Assembly: GCA_945911685.1 (NCBI GenBank) | Contig: CAMEAW010000012.1 | Span: 1-39,375, forward strand | Direction: 5' to 3' | DNA: 39,375 bases | DNA from: Bordetella parapertussis | GTDB taxonomy: Bacteria > Pseudomonadota > Gammaproteobacteria > Burkholderiales > Burkholderiaceae_B | Shown here: piece after piece, positions 30,335 to 37,378 of the stretch | How positions within the stretch are numbered: position 1 is the stretch's first letter | Layout of the letters: every line of letters starts with the position of its first letter | Notes under the pieces: model-generated | What the model saw: only the letters and a program-made list of their open reading frames with translations | What the model was told of the DNA's origin: nothing | Databases searched by the model: none | Position numbers and translations under genes: made by a program

Positions 30335-31012
30335 TCAACACTGCCCCAGTTCAGCAATTGAAACCACTTGATTTGCAGCTATGACCAAGTGGTCTAGTAA
30401 GGCGATATCCACAACGGCTAACGATTGCTTGAGTTGCTGTGTCAACTCGATATCTGCGCGGCTTGCCTTGGCCCACCCCGAGGGGTGGTTATGCGCCAAA
30501 ATCACTGCGGCGGCATGGTGCGCTAAACCAGCCTTAACCAGCTCGCGTGGATAAATTGTTGTTTCAGTGAGGGTGCCGCACGAAATCTCGGTGGTTTGAA
30601 TCAACCGGTGCTGATTGTCTAAAAACAGCGCTACGCAGCGCTCGATCGAGGCATGTCCTAGCAAGGCCGTGCAATAGGCTCTGACCTGTGCCGGATTTTT
30701 GAGTGAGCAGTCTCGTTTCAGATCTTCTTCGAGCGCTCGGCGAGACAGCGCCGAAATGGCAGATAACTGACATATTTTGGCATCACCCAAGCCGCAGATA
30801 CCGCGTAGTTCGTTGATATTGGCGCTTAAAAGCGGCCTGACGCCGCCAAATTTGACCAAAAGGGCTTGGGCTAAAGCGACAGCATTCTGGCCACGGGTGC
30901 CGGTGCCTAAAATCAATGCCAGAAGTTCGGCATCGGTAAGCGCTGAGGCGCCAGCCTGCAGCAGTCGTTCGCGGGGGCGTTGATTTAAAGGGATGGTGTT
31001 GCGCAGGGTCAT
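30335..31012 (-). CDS. radC: DNA repair protein RadC (JAMM domain)
   Basis: RadC-family protein of 225 residues. An N-terminal helix-hairpin-helix region (RPRERLLQAGASALTDAELL, and ELRGICGLGDAKICQLSA) precedes a JAMM/MPN metalloprotease-like domain with the metal motif AHNHPSGWAKASRAD. The family is named for a repair phenotype later shown to belong to another gene; the real function is uncertain, with some links to competence and recombination. The tail (VSIAELGQC) differs slightly from the usual SFAERG ending. It is divergent from fkpB. Confidence 0.96.
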   Translation of the reverse strand: MTLRNTIPLNQRPRERLLQAGASALTDAELLALILGTGTRGQNAVALAQALLVKFGGVRPLLSANINELRGICGLGDAKICQLSAISALSRRALEEDLKRDCSLKNPAQVRAYCTALLGHASIERCVALFLDNQHRLIQTTEISCGTLTETTIYPRELVKAGLAHHAAAVILAHNHPSGWAKASRADIELTQQLKQSLAVVDIALLDHLVIAANQVVSIAELGQC

Positions 31013-31063
31013 CTCGAAGGCTCTAAAATAGGCGTTTTGCCAAGCCTGCTACGGTGACAGATT

Positions 31064-31540
31064 TTGAATGATCAAACTACAAACTTGCCGCCCGTTGTCC
31101 GTGCGGATTCTTACCTGACCTTGCATTACCGCATCGTTCTTGAAAGCGGCCCCGCTGCCGGCTCGACTTTTATGGATACCTTTACCGGCCGTCCCGCGAC
31201 CTTGCAGCTTGGGGGCGGGCAGTGGTCGCCCGGCATGGAGGCCCCCTTATTGGGACATCCTGAGGGCGATTGCTTTAGCTATACCTTGAAGCCGCACGAG
31301 GCTTACGGCGATCGCAATCCTGACCTGATTCAGCGTGTGTCGCGTGCCATGCTCAACGAGAATGCCGGTGCTGATGCAGGCTTTACCCCCGGGGATATGG
31401 TTGAGTTCACAGCGCCAAATGGCGGGCGCTATTCAGGCGTGTTGAAAGAGTTTGGTGAAGAAAGCGCCTTATTCGATTTCAATCATCCCTTAGCGGGCAT
31501 TACCTTGCGCGTCGACATCGATCTGTTAGGGGTGTTGTGA
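31064..31540 (+). CDS. fkpB: FKBP-type peptidyl-prolyl isomerase, FkpB/SlpA type
   Basis: This 158-residue protein is a SlyD/FkpB-like prolyl isomerase with an FKBP domain carrying an inserted flap. Visible marks are [14 protein letters not shown] at the start of the fold, [36 protein letters not shown], and [11 protein letters not shown], the last being diagnostic. No ATG opens the frame before residue 31 (MDTFTG), so the start must be a TTG at 31064 (weak GGTGA upstream) or a nearby TTG. There is no His-rich tail as in SlyD. It overlaps ispH by one base (TGATG), a conserved pair. Confidence 0.93.
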   Translation: MNDQTTNLPPVVRADSYLTLHYRIVLESGPAAGSTFMDTFTGRPATLQLGGGQWSPGMEAPLLGHPEGDCFSYTLKPHEAYGDRNPDLIQRVSRAMLNENAGADAGFTPGDMVEFTAPNGGRYSGVLKEFGEESALFDFNHPLAGITLRVDIDLLGVL

Positions 31541-32547
31541 TGACCGTTGTTTCAAGCGTTGATTTAAAAAATCTTCCTAGCCAAGGTGCAGAGATTGTTT
31601 TGGCGCAGCCCCGCGGATTTTGCGCAGGTGTTGATCGTGCGATCGATATCGTTGAGCGCGCGCTTGAGCTGCACGGCGCACCGATTTATGTACGACACGA
31701 AATCGTCCACAATCGCTATGTCGTTGAAGATTTACGCACCAAAGGTGCCGTGTTTATTGAAGAACTTGAGCAAGTGCCTGCCGGGGCCATCGTAGTGTTT
31801 TCGGCGCATGGCGTCTCAAAAGCGGTGCGTCACGAGGCCGAGGGTCGCGGCTTACAGGTGTTTGATGCGACTTGCCCCTTAGTGACCAAGGTGCACATTG
31901 AGGTCGAGCGCATGCGCGCGGCCGGCCGAGAAATCATCATGATTGGTCATAAAGGACACCCCGAGGTCGAAGGCACCATCGGTCAGGCTGACAATGGCAT
32001 GTATCTGGTTGAAACTGTAGAAGATGTTCTCGTTTTGCGAGTCAAAGATCCAGAGCAACTCGCGTTTGTGACGCAGACCACATTATCTGTAGACGATGCG
32101 GCAGAGGTCGCCGCAGCCTTGCGCACCAAATACCCCACCATCATTGAACCTAAAAAAAGTGATATCTGTTACGCCACACAAAATCGACAAGATGCCGTAA
32201 AAATTCTGGCGCCCGAGTCAGATTTGGTCTTGGTGGTCGGCAGTGCGAACAGCTCAAACTCAAATCGGCTGCGTGAAGTTGCCGAGCGTAAAGGCATCCC
32301 GGCCTACTTGATCGATGGGGCAGAGTCGATTGACCCTGCTTGGTTGGTGGGGCGTAGCCGTATTGGGATCTCGGCGGGTGCCTCGGCGCCCGAATTATTA
32401 GTGCAGCAAGTGATTGATCGCTTAAAGTCGCTGGGTGCGATCTCGGTGCGCACCATGCAAGGCTTGCACGAAAATGTTTCGTTTCCCCTGCCTAAAGATT
32501 TGTCGCGAAAGGTCGTTAACTTAGGCGACAGCAAGGTCGCTGAGTGA
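31540..32547 (+). CDS. ispH: 4-hydroxy-3-methylbut-2-enyl diphosphate reductase
   Basis: IspH (LytB) performs the last step of the MEP isoprenoid pathway, giving IPP and DMAPP. The 335 residues have the three iron-sulfur cysteines C28 ([11 protein letters not shown]), C112 ([11 protein letters not shown]) and C210 ([11 protein letters not shown]). The catalytic Glu lies in GHPEVEGT, and the [10 protein letters not shown] substrate loop is present. The ATG of TGATG is used as start; GTG one codon upstream is the alternative. GGGGTG serves as ribosome site inside fkpB. Confidence 0.99.
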   Translation: MTVVSSVDLKNLPSQGAEIVLAQPRGFCAGVDRAIDIVERALELHGAPIYVRHEIVHNRYVVEDLRTKGAVFIEELEQVPAGAIVVFSAHGVSKAVRHEAEGRGLQVFDATCPLVTKVHIEVERMRAAGREIIMIGHKGHPEVEGTIGQADNGMYLVETVEDVLVLRVKDPEQLAFVTQTTLSVDDAAEVAAALRTKYPTIIEPKKSDICYATQNRQDAVKILAPESDLVLVVGSANSSNSNRLREVAERKGIPAYLIDGAESIDPAWLVGRSRIGISAGASAPELLVQQVIDRLKSLGAISVRTMQGLHENVSFPLPKDLSRKVVNLGDSKVAE

Positions 32548-32616
32548 GACGATTTTGTTGCAATCGTTTCAAACCTCACGGGTTCGATTACTCGGTAAGC
32601 GCTCGGTCTGCTCGAG

Positions 32617-32630
32617 GCGAACCGGTTTGC
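32617..32630 (+). promoter_or_regulatory. Candidate operator upstream of eda
   Basis: A 14-bp near palindrome GCGAACC-GGTTTGC (6 of 7 pairs) lies 27 nt before the eda ATG. A central-CG palindrome of this kind resembles LacI/GalR-family operators. No regulator gene is in the window. Confidence 0.35.
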
Positions 32631-32656
32631 GATAGATTACGACAAGGGCACGTTAA

Positions 32657-33313
32657 ATGACTCAGCCTTTTGTTTCTTTGACAGCTAAACAAGTGATGCA
32701 AGATGCTCCGGTGATCCCGGTGATTGTGTTGCATGACGTGGTGCACGCCGTGCCGCTTGCGCGTGCCTTGGTGGCGGGTGGTATCCGTATGCTTGAAATC
32801 ACCTTGCGCACGTCTGCTGCGCTTGAGTGCATGCGTGTCATTCAAGCCGAGGTACCTGAGGTGATTGTGGGGGCGGGCACAGTATGCAATGCGCGCGACG
32901 TTGACGCCTGTCTTGAGGCCGGCGCACGTTTTGCGGTCAGCCCTGGCTACACCACGCAGTTAGGGCTTGCCTGCCGCGACCGTGGGTTTCCGTTACTGCC
33001 GGGTGTCGCGACCGCTAGCGAGATCATGCAAGCTCAAGATGATGGCTATACCGAATTAAAATTTTTTCCGGCGCTGCAGGCAGGTGGTGTGGCGATGCTT
33101 AAAGCTTTATATGGGCCTTTTGCGCACATTCAATTTTGCCCAACCGGCGGGATCACCGCGCAAAATGCGAGTGAGTTTTTAGCCTTGCCTAATGTGGTCT
33201 GTGTTGGCGGGTCGTGGTTGGTGCCGGCCGAGGCATTGGCGCAGAATGATTACAAGCGTATCGAAGCCTTGGCGCGCGAGGCGGTGCAGCTCAGGTCAGC
33301 CAACACTTTGTAA
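32657..33313 (+). CDS. eda: KDPG/KHG aldolase
   Basis: This class I aldolase splits 2-keto-3-deoxy-6-phosphogluconate to pyruvate and glyceraldehyde-3-phosphate and can also act on 4-hydroxy-2-oxoglutarate. Length is 218 residues. The Schiff-base lysine is K135 in TELKFFPALQAGG; the catalytic Glu and Arg lie in MLEITLRTSAALE, and VGAGTVCNARD and CPTGGIT bind phosphate. An AAGGGC about 9 nt upstream is the likely ribosome site. It converges with kdgK, whose product 2-keto-3-deoxy-6-phosphogluconate is its substrate. No edd is present here. Confidence 0.95.
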   Translation: MTQPFVSLTAKQVMQDAPVIPVIVLHDVVHAVPLARALVAGGIRMLEITLRTSAALECMRVIQAEVPEVIVGAGTVCNARDVDACLEAGARFAVSPGYTTQLGLACRDRGFPLLPGVATASEIMQAQDDGYTELKFFPALQAGGVAMLKALYGPFAHIQFCPTGGITAQNASEFLALPNVVCVGGSWLVPAEALAQNDYKRIEALAREAVQLRSANTL

Positions 33314-33399
33314 CGCAAAGTCTAAGGGCTGATATCGGAATAGGTAATTGGGCCGCGCTTGCGTTGCGACGGCGTCTGCAGCTGCGAGTCATCATCTGC

Positions 33400-34383
33400 T
33401 TATAGCGCAGCTTGCACTTGCTGCGCCGTTGGCAAGCACGCTACGGCACCCCAATTTTGTACTGCTAACGAGGCGGCGGTATTAGCATAGCGGGCCGCGG
33501 TGACTAAGTCATCTCCTGACGACAGTCTGGCCAAGATGTTGCCACAAAAACAATCGCCTGCGCCGGTGGCGTCGACCATAGTGACAGCACGACCGGGTAT
33601 CAAAACTGAATCATATTGAGGCTGTCCGGTCTTGCCGCTAGCCGGCAAACGTTGCTCGCTGACTAATGCACCTTGTGCGCCAAGTTTGAGTACGACACGG
33701 GGTGCGCCTTGCTCGTGCGACCAGCGTGTGATGGTCTCTGGATCAGTCAAGCCGGTGAGCGTGGTCATATCCTCGAGACTAGGTAAAAACAAATCACAGC
33801 GACTGACCGTATTGGCGATGTGAATGCGCGCACGCTCAATCGACCAAAGTTTAAGTCTGAGATTTGAATCAAACGACACCAAGGTGCGAGAGCGGCGTGC
33901 AATGTCGAGCGCAGCAAAAACAGTATTACAGGCTTGTTCAGAAATTGCCAGAGAGATGCCAGACACATGCAGCCACTTGGCGCGGCCGATGAGTGCAGCA
34001 GGCGCGCCCGACAGCCAGTTCACGTTCATTTTGCTTGCTGCTGAATCTGCGCGTCGGTAGCTAAACGCGTGGCCGTCTGGGCCATGGGTCACAAAATAAA
34101 TGCCGGTGGGTGCATGCGCATCCACTTCAAGACCTTTGGTGTTGACCCCTTCTGCATGCCACAACTGACGCAGCTGTTGCGCAAAGAGATCATCGCCCAA
34201 GCGGGTGAGGTAAGCGGTGCGCACCCCCGCGCGCGCGGCAGCAATCGTGGCATTGCTGGTGTCACCGCCAAAGCCTTGTAAATATTGAGGTTGGTCGGGT
34301 GCGGTTTGGTTGAACTCAACCATAGCCTCGCCCAGTGCAACCACCTCAATATTTTTTTCGTGACGTGTCGTACTTAGAGTCAT
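33400..34383 (-). CDS. kdgK: 2-keto-3-deoxygluconate kinase (PfkB family)
   Basis: This 327-residue ribokinase/PfkB-family sugar kinase has the N-terminal GEAMVEFNQ and GGDTSNATIAAARAG motifs and the C-terminal anion-hole/base signature MVDATGAGDCFCGN. The latter's Asp is the catalytic base. The family also includes fructo- and ribokinases, but the GIYFVTHGPDGHAFSYRRAD run and the adjacent eda point to KDG kinase. Its start overlaps the stop of the upstream hydrolase by 4 nt (ATGA), so it is translated with that secreted protein. Confidence 0.87.
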   Translation of the reverse strand: MTLSTTRHEKNIEVVALGEAMVEFNQTAPDQPQYLQGFGGDTSNATIAAARAGVRTAYLTRLGDDLFAQQLRQLWHAEGVNTKGLEVDAHAPTGIYFVTHGPDGHAFSYRRADSAASKMNVNWLSGAPAALIGRAKWLHVSGISLAISEQACNTVFAALDIARRSRTLVSFDSNLRLKLWSIERARIHIANTVSRCDLFLPSLEDMTTLTGLTDPETITRWSHEQGAPRVVLKLGAQGALVSEQRLPASGKTGQPQYDSVLIPGRAVTMVDATGAGDCFCGNILARLSSGDDLVTAARYANTAASLAVQNWGAVACLPTAQQVQAAL

Positions 34384-35483
34384 TTAGGCTGTGCTAGCAA
34401 ATTATCCTGATAAAACCTTGCAACCTCGTTAAACAGACTAAACCGCTTAACCTCGTTCATGATGCCATGTGTGCCTTCACTTAAGATCACCAATTTTTTA
34501 TTGGGCGAGTTAGTGAGTAACGGAAACAACGTCTCTGCCATATACGGCGGTGTGTCTGCATCCCACTCAGCCAAAATTAACAGCGTAGGCACTGTGAGCA
34601 ACTTAGGATCAAAGGCGGGTTTGCCAACGCTCCAGAACAAGCGGCTGTCTTGCACGCTGCCATTTGGTGCGCGAACGTACTTTGGATTGGCCTGTGCACC
34701 GACAGGATCTGAGGCAAAGGTGGCCTCTGCCCAGGCGTCAAACCAAGCCTTTGGTTGCGGGTCGCGACCAGGTATCACACCTGTGTTTTTGCGTTTGAAG
34801 GCAGCTTCAATCGTGACCGTACGATAGGCGCCTAATGCACCGCCTGAGTCTGTCAGCGATGCAGTCTTGCGCAACCAAATTGGTGCGAACAATACCAGGC
34901 GGTTCACCTTGTCAGCATGGCGGGTGGTGTACAACGCCGTAATGGCAGTACCCCAAGAGTGGCCGACCACATTGATTTTCTCGACGCCACGGCGTTTACG
35001 TACAAAGTCTGCAGCGGCGGCGTAATCGCGCGCTGCTGTATCGGTGTCTGCGATAGGTTTATTTTGCATGGCCGGCTGATCCATTGCGGCGGGGCGGGTT
35101 GATTTGCCGTAGCCGCGTATGTCAACCATGTAAACATCAAAGCCTTGTTGCGCCAGAACATCCATCCAAGATAAGCCGTCTAGACGCAGATCAAAGCCTG
35201 TTTCTGACGGGTAGGTTGCGCCATGCACAAACAAAACAACATTGTCTTTGTTAAAAGTGGTTGTCGTCGCCAAGCGTTTGTTTCGCACATAGAGGCTAAT
35301 CCCTGCTTCGTCGCTAGGCACCATAAAGTCTTCGATCACGAGCTGAGAGTTGGCGGCTGCAGTGATGTTGGGCGCATGGGCCGTGCTCTGTATCGCGCAA
35401 CCGTTCAGAGATAAGGCGGCTACGCCTAGGGTCGTTAACGTGACTAAATAGCGAAGTAATCGACGTGGTGATAGCGCGTTCAT
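34380..35483 (-). CDS. Exported alpha/beta hydrolase, probable lipoprotein
   Basis: From the ATG at 35481-35483 the protein has 367 residues; the frame is open nine codons further to 35510, but a GGAG site 7 nt before this ATG decides. A signal peptide with basic start and LVTLTTLGVAALSLNGC places a lipobox cysteine at C29. The alpha/beta-hydrolase fold follows: oxyanion HGATYP, DIRGYGKS, nucleophile GHSWGTA, acid in ILAEWDAD, and His in SEGTHGIM. The acceptor is unknown; an esterase or lactonase is likely. The overlap with kdgK suggests a possible sugar-acid lactone, but that is inference. Confidence 0.88.
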   Translation of the reverse strand: MNALSPRRLLRYLVTLTTLGVAALSLNGCAIQSTAHAPNITAAANSQLVIEDFMVPSDEAGISLYVRNKRLATTTTFNKDNVVLFVHGATYPSETGFDLRLDGLSWMDVLAQQGFDVYMVDIRGYGKSTRPAAMDQPAMQNKPIADTDTAARDYAAAADFVRKRRGVEKINVVGHSWGTAITALYTTRHADKVNRLVLFAPIWLRKTASLTDSGGALGAYRTVTIEAAFKRKNTGVIPGRDPQPKAWFDAWAEATFASDPVGAQANPKYVRAPNGSVQDSRLFWSVGKPAFDPKLLTVPTLLILAEWDADTPPYMAETLFPLLTNSPNKKLVILSEGTHGIMNEVKRFSLFNEVARFYQDNLLAQPK

Positions 35484-35532
35484 AGGTAGTCTCCGGATTA
35501 TCTGAGCCAAAAAAAGAGCAGCTCAATTTTGT

Positions 35533-35570
35533 TTGTACGGACAGGTTACTGATTGTACGAACAGAGTACT
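35533..35570 (-). promoter_or_regulatory. Direct repeats upstream of the hydrolase-kdgK operon
   Basis: Two 18-bp copies, TTGTACGGACAGGTTACT (35533-35550) and TTGTACGAACAGAGTACT (35553-35570), match at 15 of 18 positions with a 20-bp period. They lie 50-87 nt before the hydrolase ATG and look like two regulator sites on one face of the helix. A promoter could not be placed with confidence. Confidence 0.5.
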
Positions 35571-35638
35571 AGAGCGGGCTCCTGCCCGCAAGAAGGACGT
35601 CAGCCCTTATCGGTGGAGAGTGCCGCACTGAGCCGCCG

Positions 35639-36154
35639 TTACTTTGGCTTCGCGTAACCGCTTTCAATCCACGCGTGAGCGCTATTTGAGTTGAGCTTGA
35701 AGTCAGGTTTGACTTTGATTTGCGCCAGTTCAGTACCGTCAAGATCTGAGGCGCTTAAAAGTGCGTGAGGGTCGTCTTCGTCTAAGACGATATCTAAGGC
35801 CACAATCATTTGTTGGTGATTCGAGGTAACGGTTACTTTTTTATGAAGGGTAGCCTCTAAGTGCTGTTCGTGACGGCGCACCACCTCAGATGCGGTTTTG
35901 ACCAGCGTGTTGAACGCGTTGATATCTAAGGGCTTGGGGTTCTTTTTATCGCGGCCCATTGTCCAAGGGCCGATCAGGGCGGGCTCGACTTGCCCATCGG
36001 GGGTCATCTCAACTGCCCAACCATCGTCATCTTCATTTTTGACCACACGCGCTGTCCAGCCCTTTTGCGCCCACAGGCGAGGTTCGTGGATGACGGCGGT
36101 TTCTTGGGCGGAATCTTCAGACTCAGAGTCTGTGGTGCTAGCGTGTGTGTTCAT
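35639..36154 (-). CDS. Conserved-looking hypothetical protein, 171 residues
   Basis: I do not recognise this protein. It has no signal peptide or membrane helix. Residues 1-25 are acidic and Ser/Thr-rich, then comes KGWTARVVKNEDDDGWAVEM, a mixed beta-like domain with GPWTMGRDKKNPKPLDINAF. A helical part follows (TLVKTASEVVRRHEQHLEA), then a further beta-like half (VTVTSNHQQMIVALDIVLDE). Composition is normal for the neighbourhood and it reads as a real soluble protein. It is flanked by the hydrolase operon and the antiporter, both also on the minus strand, and separated from each by over 120 nt. Confidence 0.8.
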   Translation of the reverse strand: MNTHASTTDSESEDSAQETAVIHEPRLWAQKGWTARVVKNEDDDGWAVEMTPDGQVEPALIGPWTMGRDKKNPKPLDINAFNTLVKTASEVVRRHEQHLEATLHKKVTVTSNHQQMIVALDIVLDEDDPHALLSASDLDGTELAQIKVKPDFKLNSNSAHAWIESGYAKPK

Positions 36155-36334
36155 TGCTGTATTTTAGGCGTATTTTTTTTGGACTGATCTGTGTCGGTGC
36201 CTAAATATCCAATGTTGCTAAAGCCTTAGCCCTTGAAATGCGTTGTTTAAGCAGGAGTTGGTAGTCAGCACACGGCATTGTCGTGTCAGGCTACCCGATC
36301 GCCGCTAGAGCATGGGCTTTGGCGTCATGTCGAC

Positions 36335-37354
36335 TTAGGGCACCAAGCTCAAGAACAAGTAGGCAGCAAAAACAACCAAATGCACAACGCCTTGTAACAC
36401 CGTCGCGCGCCCAATTGCGATGGTCAGTAAACTCAGTAGAAAGGTCAGGGCTAAAAACGTCATGCCAAGGTTGTCGATACCTAAGCTCAACGGCAGATCA
36501 AAAAAGATCGAGATAAAAGCGACGGCCGGAATGGTGAGCCCAATGCTGGCGAGCGCCGAACCAAGCGACAAGTTCAGACTCGTTTGCAGGCGATTTGCCA
36601 TGGCAGCCCGCGTGGCGGCCACCCCTTCGGGCAGCAATACTAAAAGTGCGATCGCGATACCGACCACCGAACGCGGGGCGCCAACGCTACCGATCGCAGC
36701 TTCAATCGAGGGGCTCAGTGCCTTGGCCAGCAAGACGACAGCCACTAAAGAGATCAGTAGCAAGACCACGCTGATCAGTGTTTTAGTATTTGACGGAGCT
36801 GGGGCATGGCTCTCGGGGTCTGCAAGCGCGGTGTCGTGACTTGGTAAAAAGTAGTCGCGATGGCGCACCGTTTGAATAAATACAAACGTGCCATACAGAA
36901 CTAGAGACAAAACACCCGCCAACATCAATTGACTATTTGAAAACGTTGGGCCCGGAGTGGTCGTGGTGAAATTAGGCATGACCAAAGTGAGTACTGCCAA
37001 CGCAATCAAGACCGCAAGGCTTGAGTTGGTGCCCTCAACGCGAAACGACAGAATACGGTGCCGCAAGCCACCTAAAAATATCGAAGCGCCAATGACGCCA
37101 TTCATGACGATCATCACCGCAGCAAACACTGAGTCGCGCGCAATCAAGGCGCCATCGGTACCCGCCGACAACATAATTGAAACAATCAGTGCGACTTCGA
37201 TAATTGTGACTGAAATTGCCAGAACTAGTGTGCCCAGGGGCTCGCCGGTTTTATGTGCGATGACTTCGGCCTGGTGAACCGCATTGATGACGGCTGCAAT
37301 CAAGAGCACCGCCATCAAAATAATTTGCCAAAGTGTTTCGGGGTAAGGGATCAT
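36335..37354 (-). CDS. chaA: Calcium/sodium-proton antiporter, ChaA type
   Basis: This inner-membrane cation/proton antiporter of the CaCA superfamily exchanges Ca2+, Na+ or K+ for H+. It has 339 residues, slightly short of E. coli ChaA (366), with about 11 helices in two halves. Each half has the inverted-repeat motif: GEPLGTLVLAISVTIIEVAL with its acidic residues in the first and LLVLLPEGVAATRAAMANRL in the second, followed by GSALASIGLTIPAVAF. The hydrophilic loop at about 175-192 separates the halves. It starts 24 nt after the acyl-CoA synthetase stop. Confidence 0.9.
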   Translation of the reverse strand: MIPYPETLWQIILMAVLLIAAVINAVHQAEVIAHKTGEPLGTLVLAISVTIIEVALIVSIMLSAGTDGALIARDSVFAAVMIVMNGVIGASIFLGGLRHRILSFRVEGTNSSLAVLIALAVLTLVMPNFTTTTPGPTFSNSQLMLAGVLSLVLYGTFVFIQTVRHRDYFLPSHDTALADPESHAPAPSNTKTLISVVLLLISLVAVVLLAKALSPSIEAAIGSVGAPRSVVGIAIALLVLLPEGVAATRAAMANRLQTSLNLSLGSALASIGLTIPAVAFISIFFDLPLSLGIDNLGMTFLALTFLLSLLTIAIGRATVLQGVVHLVVFAAYLFLSLVP

Positions 37355-37378
37355 TGCTCGCGCTCTTTAACGGATGAC

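Noticed and set aside
35484..35520. Promoter TTGAGC-N18-GATAAT just before the hydrolase ATG
   Set aside because: Transcription would begin about 6 nt before the ATG, inside or past the ribosome site, so it is unlikely to drive this start.
36155..36334. Possible small gene in the spacer between chaA and the hypothetical protein
   Set aside because: Only very short frames are present and none has a ribosome site. A 5-bp hairpin around ACACG/CGTGT is too weak to call a terminator.
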